A stretch of DNA of 64,000 nucleotides from Tubulanus polymorphus (Eukaryota > Nemertea > Palaeonemertea > Tubulaniformes > Tubulanidae): the NCBI RefSeq assembly GCF_964204645.1, contig NC_134029.1, positions 15,678,850 to 15,742,849 of the forward strand, given 5' to 3'. Under the pieces are notes generated by a model, which did no database searches, was not told the DNA's origin, and was given only the letters and a program-made list of their open reading frames with translations. Both the position numbers and the translations under genes were made by a program. Shown here one piece after another: positions 21,401-33,009 of this stretch (within the stretch, counting starts at the first letter, position 1; every line of letters begins with the position of its first letter).

Positions 21401-21771
21401 TATATTGTTACCTTTTGTATTTGGCAATTTTATTAAATCAAATACATTTATTTTTAGATTATTATCTCTTTCTATTTTTGGGACGTTTTTAATTATAACA
21501 GGATACTTATCTATCTTATAATTATTTTCAAATGGTTTATAATGAGTTAATCTACAAATATTATAAGTTGCAGGATGTAAGCAACTAATTATTGACCATA
21601 GAAAACATTTATCATCAGAATTTTGTACATTTATAACAGCATTAGTTTTGTTTGGTAATTTGATATAACTTGATCCGTTAATATTATCATCTTTATGATA
21701 TGATGAATTATTTTCATCAATTGGTTTTGATTTAGTTAACTTATTAACTTATTATTTTGTGTTATAAACAT
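18471..21771 (-). pseudogene. protein-primed DNA polymerase B with HNH/EndoVII-type insert, several frameshifts
   Basis: The longest frame (19583-21427) has a CRKCL..H..LC zinc-like site (residues 61-81), ExoI YGDFES (115-120) and a C-X2-C...VRDHDHLNGKFRGAAHENC insert (232-264). That insert resembles endonuclease VII HNH folds. ExoII HNLSGYDAH (279-287), ExoIII YLKSD (443-447) and palm motif A DANNLYG (535-541) follow. Motif B MNNAFYGKT and motif C YFDTDSY lie in 18909-19301, and the C-terminus is in 18471-18899. Upstream sequence in frame (CFLWSIISCLHPATYNI) and an overlapping ATG at 21771 extend the N-terminus. Frameshifts occur near 21750, 19612, 19350 and 18905. Intact, it would replicate the element from a terminal protein. 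Confidence 0.9.
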
Positions 21772-22531
21772 GTAAAGTCATAAATATTATTTCATCAAAT
21801 ATTAAACTAGATCCTTCAAATTATTTCTCTTCTATTTTAGTTTTTACTTCATTATAACATTTATCTAATTTATCATCTATATGTTGTTTAGATATGATAT
21901 GTTGTGAATGAGAATTTATATTATATATTGGTTTATCTTCAGATTTTATAAACTTTACTTTAACTGATATACTAATTTTAGGGTATTCAACATCTGTAAT
22001 TATTTTTATAATATTTTTCATATTTTCTAAATGTTTTTTATTTTCTTCTAATGTTTTTCCTTTATGAAATTTAAACTCAATAGCTGCTGGGCCAATATCA
22101 CTTTTAAATGCTTCGGTTATCTCTATATCTTTTTTATTATCCAATAAATTAATATATTTTCTTACATCTTCCATGTATGGTCTTTTATTGTTTAATTCAT
22201 TTCTTATTCTTTTAATTGTCTTCTGTTTCTTATCATTATCTTTATCAAAATAATCTTCACCTAAAATATCATTATTCTTATTTCTAATATGACTTTTAGA
22301 TTTTAAATGTTCATTATAATATCTTTTATCACTGAACGATTGATTACATGTATCACATTTGTATGTTTCTTTTTCATTCTTTAATTCATCTAATTTAGTT
22401 TCTAATATAACATCTTTATATTCTAGTTTCAATTTATTCTCTAAATGTGTTTTAGTTTTATTGTGTCTTGCTTTTTGGGATTTATCTATATTGATTTTAC
22501 ATGTTGGGCAGTAGTACTTATTTGCTTCCAT
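21758..22531 (-). pseudogene. two-finger U1-type zinc-finger protein at the right end
   Basis: It begins MEANKYYCPTCKINI. The first finger, C8-C11-H23-H29, is C-X2-C-X11-H-X5-H; the second, C59-C62-H75-H81, has X12. A conserved block RPYMEDVRKYINLLDNK..IEITEAF...GPAAIEFKFH lies in the middle, and a basic C-terminus ends at TAA 21821. In-frame sequence after that stop (FEGSSLIFDEIIFMTLHVYNTK) is open to a double TAA and overlaps the polymerase start, so 21821 may be a premature stop. It is the terminal gene; its first 38 codons lie in the terminal repeat. Function unknown, possibly regulatory. Homologous pieces are in P3 and P4. Confidence 0.75.
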
Positions 22532-23051
22532 TTTAATACAAATTTTTTTTTTAAATTGATTTTAGAAGTTCAATGATATATAGGTTCAAATAGAATCATG
22601 TTCTAGTATAAACAGCTATGCATTATTTCAATCACACTTTAATAATATTTTAAGAGTAATAGGGGTTTAGTTGGTTCAGGTTAAAGGTTGAATGGTCGAC
22701 TTCATTAAAAACAAATATTAAAAGTAATTTAAAACTATAATATATTTTCATAACCGTGTGTACTTCAGTTGAATAATAGAATAATTATTATTATTTGAAT
22801 ATATTCGATTATATGAATTTGTGTATTGTAAATAAATCAATTGGTCGCGGAGCGGAGCGGCAGCGAAGTGGAGATTTAATACAATATGCTTTTTAAATGA
22901 TTGATATCTTAGAATAAATATTTAGTTATAATATAAAATGTACACGGTTATGAAAATATATTATAGTTTTAAATTACTTTTAATGTTTTGTTTTTTGAAT
23001 GAACTCGACCGTTCGACCTTTGATCTGAACCAACTAAACCCCTATTACTGC
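22418..23051 (-). repeat. P1 right terminal inverted repeat, with nested foldback
   Basis: The complement of 8300-8920. From about 22651 outward it is again self-complementary, with AGTAATAGGGG at 22654-22664 and CCCCTATTACT at 23041-23051. Unlike the left end, the foldback centre holds a GC-rich spacer around 22848-22880 (GGAGCGGAGCGGCAGCG). Confidence 0.9.
22542..22560 (-). promoter_or_regulatory. TIR-proximal gene promoter motif
   Basis: On the minus strand a TTTTAAT/AAAA-type A/T box lies about 20 bases before ATTAAAATGG of the zinc-finger gene. The same arrangement precedes the left duplicate at 8806, the E2 gene at 33300 and the P3 terminal genes. It differs from the TAAATG contexts of internal genes. 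Inferred promoter, not demonstrated. Confidence 0.4.
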
Positions 23052-23988
23052 TGCAACCTCCAACAATCTTATTCGGCACCCCAGTCGTGTATTGGTCGAG
23101 AAAATTAAGACGTTCATCATCGCTGTCAGTATTTGCAACAATTCGCGACATTAACTGCCGCAAAAAACGTCGATACTCTAATGGGTTCCCATCGAATTTA
23201 CGGACATCGATAGTTGGTTTCTTCATATACTTAATGATCGAATCCAAATCCGCCGATTTCATATCAGTATCACGAGCAGGCGTAAATACAGTTGCGCCTG
23301 GATTGAGCGGTGGGTTTACGTCCGCACTGAGTGCCTCAACATCAACACTAAGACGAGACTCTCTTTCGACGCAATCTATTGCTTGACTCCTCGCATTGGT
23401 AGCGTCGATCTCAGTCTGCAACATCAGCGCTTCCTCTTCGAGTTTAAGCTCTAATCTACGACGCTCCAAATTCTGCTTCTTTCTAATCATGGCCAGCTGG
23501 ACATTGAGTCCTGCTTTCATTTGTTCCTCCTTGAGTCTCGCCGACAGTACGGTAGCTGACGAACCAGCCGATCGACGAGACGACCGTGAGACTTTCGATG
23601 ACCGTTGAGATCCTGAATCGGGCGGATTCACGATTGGCGGTTTCAATGATAATTCTGCTATCCGTTTCTCCGCCAGTACCTTGATATCTTTATAATAATC
23701 ATTTTGACTGGTTGCTAAATGATGCTGCTGCTTTTCCTCTTCTGATAACAGAGCAACATACTCTTCATTGGCTTTCAAATAACAATCGTATTCATTTACC
23801 CAAAGCTGGTGCAATGTCTGGAAAGTGGCGTGATCAATTTCTTTCTTACGCAATGTCGTATCGAGATCGTCAGTTTGTTTTCTCAAAACTCGCTCGAGCC
23901 GAATCCGTTCTCTTTCTTTCAATTCCATTTGATAATTTAATCCAGCTTCCGTGAGTTTTCTGACGCGTTGTTTACCATTTTCCATCAT
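23052..23988 (-). pseudogene. BEL/Pao Gag, N-terminal part (right of P1 insertion)
   Basis: Starts MMENGKQRVRKLTEAGLNYQ. A long charged coiled coil follows (residues about 10-130), then a Ser/Arg-rich stretch (SSKVSRSSRRSAGSSA), a second coiled segment rich in LERRRLELKLEEEAL, and KFDGNPLEYRRFLRQLMSRI. The last of these is the BEL/Pao Gag capsid entry. The frame is open to the target duplication (23052-23057) and then reads into Polinton terminal repeat. With 7802-8299 it makes one Gag gene in frame. Confidence 0.85.
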
Positions 23989-24020
23989 TTTTTAATCTAT
24001 TGCCTTATCACGTAATAATG

Positions 24021-25250
24021 TATTGGGCTTGTCAACGACGAACAAACATAATGCGTTAGCTTCCATTCGTTTTTTATTCAATTTTTATAGCTTACGATTA
24101 CTGAAAATATACAATATTTAAACACTCTTAACAATGAATACTTTACAAAATCAAAGAAATTAGAATAATACGAATATAACATACCGTGATAGTTTGGCTA
24201 TCAAGCCCACACAAAATTGATAAGCCATAGTTCTTCTTCGAACACAGTTTACAGAGTGACTAAATCCAAAATCCCAGAAAACAGGAAATTTTATTAGTAA
24301 AATTCTAGTCTGTGATAGGTTAGAAATGCAATGCTAAATATGAGAATTCACACATGGCATTTATTCTGACATGCCAGATTTTTGAATGGAATAAAGCTAT
24401 ACCAACTCACAGTGAAGTCGACCAAGCACGGAAAAACAAAATACCTGAACAAAACTTTATAAACTAAATCTGCTATTACTAAATTTGAGTGCAACTTTTA
24501 TAAAGGTATTAAAATGCATAGTTACAAAGCCCAAAGGTGAAAAATCTGTTTATTTTGCCCAAAAACTTTGTAAAAAAAATTCCTACCTACCTACCGACTC
24601 ATCCTGAAAAGTTGAGTCGGTGTTGCAGCAAACAGACAATTATTTGGGGATGGCCTTATTTGAATATTTTTTTCATTTTGTGAAACATATTTTTTGAAAA
24701 TATAAAATAGTTTCCCTGCCGCGCCTACCTGTACCCTACAAAATTTTGGACGTGGACCGTAAACAAATGTATATCTTTGGTCTTATTTGACTACAAAATA
24801 ATTCTTTAAGAAAGATAAAATACAATGTAAACTTGTGGAACTTTGAAGTCACGAACTAAAAAGATTTTTCAGGCAATGCCCTTATTCCAAACAACCTCTA
24901 GCTTTCAAGGTAAACCACACTTTGCCCATTGGCAATTTATTTTTCATTTGGTTTCGAATCCCAATATTACAAGTCAGAATTCTACTGCATTGCGCATGCG
25001 TCAACATACTTATACAGGCTAATCTGTGAAAATAACTGTACATTCATGTAGGGGTAACAACAGCATTTTAAGTATTGAGTGAGCTACCTTGTATTACAAA
25101 CACAACTTTTTCGCTCTCGTTGGCCCTACACTGATGTTACTATACTGGTGTCATTATAACATGGATAGGATTGGGTCAGGACTAGCCGTAAATCTAATTC
25201 AGTTTATTCACTTTTCACTCGATATTATTAAAACAATGCAGTATCCCTAA
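24021..25250. other. intronic sequence, nothing recognised
   Basis: No exon, long frame or clear repeat was recognised. The first bases may be BEL/Pao leader or LTR remnant, but no matching copy was found near 3-4.4 kb. Confidence 0.4.
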
Positions 25251-25658
25251 AGGTAGGGGTACGCGTATTTTTTCGCCCGATCGTGGCGAATTTATAAATC
25301 GCCCGAAAAATTCACTCGTGTGGCCACTCACGGCGATTTCGTCGGCCGAATCGATCGCCCGCATCATACATGTTTAATATTTTTGGCCGATTATTTACGC
25401 CGGCGATCGGATTGCCCGCAAATTCGCTCGTCTGCCCTCACTCTGCCGAGCGATCCATTTTTACCAACCAATAGGATGCATTGTTGATATCATGTGAGTT
25501 GTCAAATCTCTTCCACTACGTACCGGCCGCCGACCGAATTTCGGTTTTATTGCTACGTGTTCCCACTCGTATCAGGCGTATAAATTCGGCGACGAATTCA
25601 CTGGCGAATTTAAACGTCGCGATCGGGCGAAAAAAAATACGCTCGTGTGTCCCTACCT
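25251..25658. mobile_element. MITE, Harbinger-like, about 408 bp
   Basis: The termini AGGTAGGGGTACGCG...TTTTTTCGCCCGATCG and their imperfect complement ending CCCTACCT extend about 37 bp. They are flanked by TAA (25248-25250) and TAA (25659-25661). The interior is rich in GCCGAT/CGCCC motifs and has no coding capacity. The 3-bp TWA duplication points to PIF/Harbinger. Confidence 0.75.
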
Positions 25659-25661
25659 TAA

Positions 25662-27350
25662 AGTATTCGCACACAGAAAGGCTAATTGAGAAATGTGTTT
25701 AAATTTTTCGCAGACCTTGTCTGCTGACCTGACATTTATAGTCAGAATAGATCCAAAACGTTCATGTGATCACGGCTTGTATACAAGAAAACAAGAAATC
25801 ATTATGTAGGCCTGTACATTTTGCTGTACGTAAGTTTGGTATACCGATTTCTCCAATCTCGACAGATGAGTGTACGGTTCAGCTGAACGCATTATACAAA
25901 TGGGAATAGGGCCTATTGATTGGGCTTATTATGCTTTAGAATATTGAAATAAGCCAATGTTCATTAAAATATCCAACATCGGTGAATATCCAACATCGGT
26001 CAACATACTGTATACATGTATATAGGTTTTCATGTTCTATGAATATTTTTTTGCAGTCAGCACCAACTCTCTTCGACCGATGTTGCATCATACCATATAC
26101 GGTCTGATTCTTTCAACTCAAGCAAAGCGATTAAAACGATCGACATAACACTGGAATAGCTTGCAGTGACTAACAGTTTATTAACTAGTGGAATAGGTTT
26201 GATATTTACGCACGTGTTGCAAGGTTTAAATTGTTTATCAGTATAGAATTAGTAATCCATAAAAACCAAAATCAACATCGGCCCGATACCCAGACCAAAG
26301 CAATTCATAATCTATCGATTGAATCTACGATACAGTATATTTATTTATTCAAATATTTCAATAAAAATATTAATTCCTTGATATCTATTCTGAATCCTAA
26401 TACGTTCTTATATCAGTAAATATATTCAACACCTATTGACTCAGCAGATTCTTAAGATGAGTTTCTTAGTAGAACAGATCCATTTTAAGCGTGGTGATAC
26501 AAAATAAATGCTTTGTCTAATCAATTCATATTTATTGATTTTACGTCTACGTAGGTTTGGTTTCAAAGCTGAATCACATTGGACGTTTACACGGTGGTTA
26601 TATATTAGGTTCGAATCTGTCAAAACATTATATTTCATGTATCGGCATTTAAATGTTCAATAATTCCTATCAACCTGAATGGCATGGTGCGTATTTGCAG
26701 AAAACCCATTATCGCTGCTTTGCAGCTATATTTTCTTTTTCTTTTGGTATTTGTGAACATGCATTAAATGTGCCATTTGGGATTTGGTATGTCTCGTATG
26801 TTTGTTACTTCTATTCAAGTCTAGTAAAGACTTATTTGATATGAAAAAAGTATTATACTCGAACTCGGCCTCCTTTTCTGATGCTTTCAAACACGGTTTC
26901 ATGGAAATGCTGAAATGGTCGTGAAACATTTGGAGCTGACAGATTCAGCCAATCTAGTTATTTATCCTCCGCGGACCAAAGCATTAATGTGATCAGTTGC
27001 CGAGATTCGACGACAGATTTACCTCTACTTGTTTGAAAAAAAAGATATTTGTTAAATTCATATCGTAGTCAATTGAATTGCTGCAAGGGTACAGCATCTT
27101 GCAGGTACTTAAAAATACATGTATTCTGTTCAATATTATTAGAGTTTTATGACCGTCATATGTATGTGTTTGCGTTTTTGCGTGTGTGTCGTATGTACGT
27201 ATAAGCTTTCAGAAACCGTATACCAGTACAAAATAAGCTTGAATACAATTTTACAGTAAATTGTCAACATGTGTATTTCGCTTATGTTATAAGAGAATGT
27301 GATATTTGTTATAAGAGAATGTGAAGTTGTTTTATGAAATTCACTTACAG
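25662..27350. other. intronic sequence, nothing recognised
   Basis: Low-complexity A/T-rich DNA without a supported gene. Short frames here lack homology or codon structure. It ends in the polypyrimidine and AG acceptor of the cbEGF exon at 27351. Confidence 0.4.
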
Positions 27351-27476
27351 ACATCGACGAATGTAAAACTATGCCTGCAGCTTGTCAGTTTGGAAGTTGT
27401 CTCAATACCTTAGGTTCATACCGATGCATATGTAACAGCGGATACAGAACCCATCCTAATGGAAAGAGCTGTATAG
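27351..27476 (+). CDS. fibrillin-like gene, calcium-binding EGF exon
   Basis: This 126-base exon has phase-1 ends, acceptor TTACAG and donor GTACGT. It encodes DIDECKTMPAACQFGSC, then LNTLGSYRCIC, then GYRTHPNGKSCIG: six cysteines in the cbEGF spacing. The N-terminal D-I-D-E-C calcium ligands are present, as is the C-X-N-X4-(F/Y) hydroxylation-type consensus (CLNTLGSYRC). One cbEGF per symmetrical exon is the architecture of fibrillins and LTBPs. It sits about 27 kb from the previous exon. The extracellular module would be stabilised by Ca2+. Confidence 0.9.
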
Positions 27477-28290
27477 GTACGTATAAAAATATAATAAGTT
27501 GTTCTTTTCTGCAAATACGTATATTTGTTATCATCTTGGTGTTCGAAAATGGCAACGCCCTGCCCTAGGAGCATTTGCTTTGTATTTTGTATTTTATGTT
27601 ATCTTGAATTGATCTGAACTGTGGTTTTATCGCGGAGACCTCGAATATCTTTCAAATGTTGCTTATCCTTACATGTTAAAAAGTGATGAGTATTTCAGGT
27701 AAGGTAAAGATTTCGGGTCATGTAATCACTAGAAGGCTCTGATTTTTAGAGAATCCTGGCTAGCTATGTAAAACTCTATCCCGAGGGATATTTATAACTT
27801 GTTTTTCGTAGTTTTTTTTCAACCTATTATTAAACAGAGAATAGCAGAGTTAGATATATTGTTTCATTTAGGATCTTCGTAAATGTTGATTATTAGATAA
27901 TTGGGCCAAAGGAGGCTGGACAACACAGTTGGTATCACTAATATATAATCAGGGCTTTCCTCGGGTTTTCCTTGGTCGATAAGTACTTCTTTCTATCCTA
28001 TCTATCCGTACAGGGTCCGTATGTTGCGGTGTTTCGACTGTTTAAATCGAAATGAGCGTTAACGTCAACTGTATATCTATAACACGTAGTCAAAAGACTG
28101 CGATGGGTTCTGACCGATTCGGTGCGGTGGCCAATGCAGCGTATAGAGAAGAATCAGACTCGGTAGGTGTTCCAATCGGATCCGGTGTTTGGGGTCTTGG
28201 ATGTGGAGTGTTTGTTGAGAAAACGACACGCAGGGAGTGTATAGTCCGAGCGGCTACGGGGAAAAGTAACACAACCGCCCCTGTCGAGAA

Positions 28291-28314
28291 TAAGCCCTTT
28301 TCAGGGCTACCCAC
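28291..28314 (+). promoter_or_regulatory. histone-type 3' stem-loop
   Basis: A six-pair stem AGCCCT/AGGGCT closes a TTTC loop and is followed by ACCCA. This matches the 3' processing stem-loop of replication-dependent histone mRNAs. A purine-rich stretch (AGAAAAAGATGAGA) lies 30 bases downstream, further than a usual U7 site. No histone coding sequence is recognisable upstream in any frame, so it is either a solitary relic or a chance match. Confidence 0.55.
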
Positions 28315-30604
28315 ATTTCGTCCCTTTTAATGCGCCTGCAGAAAAAGATGAGATTCTCAAGTAAAGTTTTTGAAGTCTCTTCATGCATAAATATGTCATA
28401 ATGCGATTCGTTGGCCAGATTGGTTCAGTCAGATCATATCTCCGCAACTTTTTATAAACCTATGCTTGAGAAACAACTGAAACTATTTTTGATATTCCAT
28501 GTTATTAAGTGAATGCTACTATTGCAATTTTGCGACAGAAAATGAAGATGAATTAGAATGATATTTCCTCAATTCTTTATGTAATTGGCCATTGAAGCAA
28601 ATTTGCAACATTTCAGAAAACTAGGTCAAATCGGCCAAAATTTATTTTCGTCAATAGGTATCGTTTAACTCTACCATATGGGTTGTATATGACAGAATTT
28701 AGAATTTTTTGCTATCAGAATTGTTACCTGTTAATAGGGGGTTTCAAATTGAGATGGAAATGGTTGGGGACTAACTGTAGTAGGTATCATAAGATTGTTG
28801 CCTTGCTGCCTCGGACTAAGAAGTAATAGTATTAAAGCAGCGACTTTGCCGCCTCGAATTAGAACTAATAGTAGAACAGCGACTAGTATTATTTACCTAT
28901 GACACCGTATATAAGATAGTGCAGCTCCACCCGATATTTTTCGTTCGGTTACAGAAATTCTGTTAGGCCGGATATGTATCTGGTAAACAGTCTCAGTTAT
29001 CTCAGTTATCCCATTGAAAATTATCTGAGGCTAGGAACCAGAAACCAGGAAGAAAGCCACTAAATATTTGGATGGATATATGAAAGCTGTGGGTACTGGA
29101 GTGTGTAATGGGTAGTGTAGTGTGATCTGTGTGCATATGTGTCCAGCACACAGATCACATTGTTCATTGGGGTTTGGTCCAGGACTCGCGAGATTTTCAA
29201 CAACACGGTAGTAACTTGTAATAAATGATGACTTGAATTGCATGACTACCTACCACCCCTCATTATTGTTGGAAAACTAAACGTTCCGCACTGACTAAAA
29301 ATTAGTAATAATAATTAATAACATTTTAGAAATGACCAGAATTTTAACTTAGGTTCTATCTCATTTTTATTTTACAACTGCGATTGGTATAATTTTTTTT
29401 AAACGGCCGTTAAGGCTTCATATTTCGTCTGCAATTCACTGCAAATAGTTACGCAACTACGCACATTTCAGTGTTTTTGGCAGCTATACACTCAATCGGC
29501 ACCGTTCGTGACTAGCTTCACTGCGGAATTATCATTAATTAACATCGCCATATCACATCATCAACTTATATTGTGCCTTAAAACCCTAACAGCCGAAATA
29601 ATTGAAATGCACACACGATTTCTATCATTGAAAATTGAGAGAGTGGCCGTGTTTGTGTTCTGCTGCTTCGCGTAAATCCCGCGGGGTGGCGCCACCGCGC
29701 GGAGTGGGGCCGATACGTCCAGTTCTACGACAAATTGTAAATGACAAATGTTTGATAAATGACCTGCTAAGTTTCTATTTAAATTTATCAACACCTAATC
29801 CTGGCCGCTATGACTCAGTAGGCTGTCATAATTTTTACCTTCATGACGTAGCCACAAAGGTTCTGAGTAGGTAGTGAGTCGATGACGTCATTTTCGTGTC
29901 GCCACTTATAACTTGTTGGTGGGAGTTCAGAGGAAGATTTGTCAAACGCATAAGTATGGGCGAATCACGGCGGCAGAGTGCTCCTGTGATAAGGCGGAAA
30001 TAATTCCATGTGACGGCAAAGCTATTAAATGATTAGACGGTCGGAGGTGGTTGGTCAACTTTTTGCAACTATAGTGCTGCTATTTTCCCTATCAAATTGC
30101 TAGATTTCGATCGTTTCTCATAAGTCAACACTTGTAATTCAAGTGTGATTTTGATGTGTGTAGAGATACATCGTGACAAGCGTATTGGATGGCGGCGTCA
30201 TGTTTAAGCTGCGCGTCGATCGTTGAATAGTGGAATTATAGGATGGAATTATCTTGATTGTATCCATACGAAGTTTATTAAAGGTCAGTGTCAACAAATG
30301 GTCCATTACAGTCCCTCTAATTAATGTGGAGAGACGCTCTTAACCGGCAAAACCGTAGTCTGTTTCGTGTTATCGTTGGCCTAAGTGACTGACCTTGCTT
30401 GAGCGTTCGCTGCCGGCGCGCTGCTTCAAAGTTATGGATAAAGTATTATATAACTTATTGTTAATGACATACAACAAATAAACCTTTGAAGAAAGGTACC
30501 TAATGTCTGACATTCTACTGAAAAATTCGAATCTTAATTGACTCCTATTGCATTGGCCAGAGCCAGACCCTCTGGAATTGAATTGTATTCGACACAGTAA
30601 TTCG

Positions 30605-31060
30605 CATGTAATTCGCGATGAATCTTTTTGAAAATTGGCTTGAAAATTGGTCTGACGAGATGTCCACCCCTATTGTAAAAAATGTCATTAGTTATCAAAT
30701 ATGGCTGCCATTGGGGTGGCCATCTTGAATTTCTTGTTGCACGATGCAACCCGCAATTCTTGATGGATTTCCACAAAATTTGGCGTTAGGATCAGGCTAG
30801 GTAAGCTGTCCATGCCTTTTGTATATGCAGGTTTCAAATATGGCCACCAGGTCAGTCATCTTGAATTTCTAGCGCGAAACTGCCTGCAATTCTCGATGCA
30901 TTTTAACGATACTAGGTGTAAGAATTTTGGTAGGTGAAATGTCTACCCCTTATTAAAAATTGAGTTCAAGTATGGCCACCATGGTTGCCATCAATTTTAA
31001 ATTTCTTTTCAGCACGATGCCTACACCAATTCTTGATGCATTTTTTCATGTAGTGTGATC
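30605..31060. repeat. imperfect tandem repeat, about 140-bp period, 3 units
   Basis: Units share AATTC(T/G)(T/C)GATG(C/G)AT(T), a CCCCTATT/CCCCTTATT box, AAATATGGC(T/C)(G/A)CCA, and CATCTTGAATTTCT. The AATTC..GATG box recurs at about 30610, 30752, 30889 and 31026. Non-coding. Confidence 0.65.
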
Positions 31061-31853
31061 TTTGGGGCAGCTAAAATGGGTTGTCTTTTCCTGTAAGGAT
31101 ATATTCCCAGAAACTGAACATTATCGCCACATAGCCTATACCATCTTAACTATTTTAAAACATCGTTACTATGTAAATCTTTCACTAAAACTTTGAATAC
31201 TGAATCATTCTTCTTCTTCTGCGTCATGCAGGTATAAGGCCCGCTTGTTACTGAATCGATCGACCAATATTTACATGAACTTGTTCAGTGTTACCAGGCT
31301 CACCAAACGAAGTGATTCATACGAGGGTAGTATCGTTCATATCAATAAATCATCACATTCCGCAGTGTTGCCAGACTTCCGGAAATTTCCGGAGTTCCGG
31401 AAATCGAAACTTTCAAAAAAAAATCCGGAAATTTTCTTCTCCGTACTGCGCGAAAATGCCGTTAATTTTTATTAGAACGGCCACCCATACGCATTCGCTG
31501 TGATGATTGCACCACCACCAATCGTCATGACGACGCCGCGCAGCTCTGCGGTCGAGCGGCTTTTGTGTAAGTATACAGAGTAGTGCTTATAACTTTATTG
31601 ATTTTATACTCGAATGTGTATTGTAAAATTTTGGAGTTCAATAAACTTCTGTACTGTAACCACGACTTGACTTGCTGATGCGCCGCGCTTGTATTAGATC
31701 ATCTTTATCAGAGCATTCATAGGTACGTCCCTTCAAGTTACACATCTATGATCATCTATATAGGCTTAGGCCTAAACTATCTATGATCCGTCCTTTTTTG
31801 AATGTTCAATTTTTTTATTTTCAATAGGCCCGTATGCGATAGTTCCCCGGAAA

Positions 31854-32800
31854 ATGAGTTTACCAAGAATTGTTGATCGGCAGAGCTCCGACTTAAAAAC
31901 TATCGATGTAGCTATAAAAAACAAATTTAGGTGGAATTGGTTAGAGGAAAAGGATTTTCATGGTGATTTCTTGTCCGATTACATACGTAAACTCGAGGAA
32001 GGTGGCCTCGCGTATTGCTTGATATGCAAAGAAATTATTAAATACGGTGGTTGAGGAAAACGGGACATAGTAAACCACGCTAAAAAACAAAAGCACACGC
32101 AAATTAGAAAGGATCTGAAAAGGAATGAAGAACTACCCGCAAGCTACCAGCCGATCATTTCAACTGAAGGCAATGAACCGTCCACTAGTAACAGTTGTAG
32201 TACTGGTAGCTTACCAATGCCATATGGGGTTGCCCCGAATGTTCCTGGTGTCCAAGGAGAAAATCGCGATATCAGGCCGAAATTCGTACCAACTATCGAC
32301 AGAATATCCCATGCACAGGCCATGACTCTATCGTTCATAGCTGAGAACTCTCTCCCAATTTCCATGTCCGAGAAGTTGATTAAGTTTGCTAAGGAGCTCA
32401 GTCGCGATGAGAAAGCGGTTTCGCAGATTACGATGGGAAGAACGTGTGCTACGTACAAACTAAAAAATGGCCTGAGTACGCACATCCGCAAAAATGTTGT
32501 GGCTGATATGCGGAAATCGTTTTTCTCGATTAATACCGATGAATGCACTGCATTAAATTTCGAAAAAGTGTTCAGCATCCTGACTTCATATTATAGTGAC
32601 GAACTTGAACGGTGCGTAGTAAATCACTACACCTCATCATCGATTTCCCGAGTCAACGTGGCGTCAGTTACAGAATTAGTTCTTAGTAAACTGAAAGCGG
32701 ACGAAATACCACTGACCAACATAGTTTCAAGTTTGTCCGACTCAACCAACTATATGCGAGGCAAGGTCAGTGGGTTTGAGACAAGACTGCGTGAAGCGTC
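31854..32800 (+). pseudogene. hAT transposase, N-terminal part with BED-type finger
   Basis: The frame starts MSLPRIVDRQSSDLKTIDVA. It contains a BED-like finger CLIC....H....H (YCLICKEII followed by NHAKKQKHTQ) that is interrupted by a TGA at about 32053. A Ser/Pro linker follows, then AMTLSFIAENSLPISMSEKLI, VSQITMGRTCATYKL and SSLSDSTNYMRGK, where the Asp in LSDS may be part of the catalytic triad. It ends at the E2 target duplication AGCGTC. The first frame is displaced only by the stop, so decay is limited. Confidence 0.8.
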
Positions 32801-33009
32801 AGTAATAGGGGTAATGGGCTTTCATACCAAAGGTCGAAAGGTCGAGCTCATAAAAAAACAAAATATTAAAAGTAATTAAAAAACTATAATATATTTTCAT
32901 AACCGCGTGCATTTTATATCAAAACTAAATATTTATTCTAAGATATCAATAATATAAAAAGCATATTGTATTAAATCAATTGGTTGCGAATTTATTTTTC
33001 ATTTTCTAC

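Larger units (their letters stand above)
8300..23051. mobile_element. Polinton P1, nearly complete, 14.75 kb
   Basis: The ends are AGTAATAGGGG and its complement. Both are flanked by GCTGCA (8294-8299 and 23052-23057), the 6-bp duplication expected of Polinton integrases. Inside are a chromodomain integrase fragment, an A32-type ATPase, major and minor capsid proteins and a protein-primed family B polymerase, which together define the Polinton/Maverick group. Terminal inverted repeats are about 620-634 bp. No adenain-type protease was recognised and the integrase catalytic core is missing, so this copy could not integrate itself. About half the genes have single-base frameshifts; the major capsid, ATPase, coiled-coil membrane protein and finger-protein genes are intact. 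Confidence 0.95.
4401..24000 (-). mobile_element. BEL/Pao LTR retrotransposon, decayed, split by Polinton P1
   Basis: The element reads right to left as gag, zinc knuckles, protease, reverse transcriptase, RNase H and integrase, which is BEL/Pao order. Its sequence occupies about 23052-24000 and 4401-8299; the 14.75 kb between is Polinton P1. At least three nonsense codons and several frameshifts break the polyprotein, and the integrase core is largely gone. I could not identify LTRs on either side. An adenine-rich leader follows the presumed 5' end around 24000-24080, but no convincing primer-binding site was seen. The element is a dead host for P1. Confidence 0.85.
27477..31362. other. intronic sequence with small repeats
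   Basis: No exon was recognised. It contains the histone-type stem-loop (28291-28314), a tandem repeat (30605-31060) and a GC-rich patch near 29680-29705 with the palindrome GGTGGCGCCACC. The frame at 28052-28330 is open for 92 codons, but I do not recognise its product. Confidence 0.45.

Noticed and set aside
28052-28330. Histone coding sequence upstream of the stem-loop
   Set aside because: None of the three forward frames resembles H1, H2A, H2B, H3 or H4.
32144-32578. 144-codon minus-strand frame in the hAT gene
   Set aside because: Antisense of a clear transposase frame, with no homology of its own.
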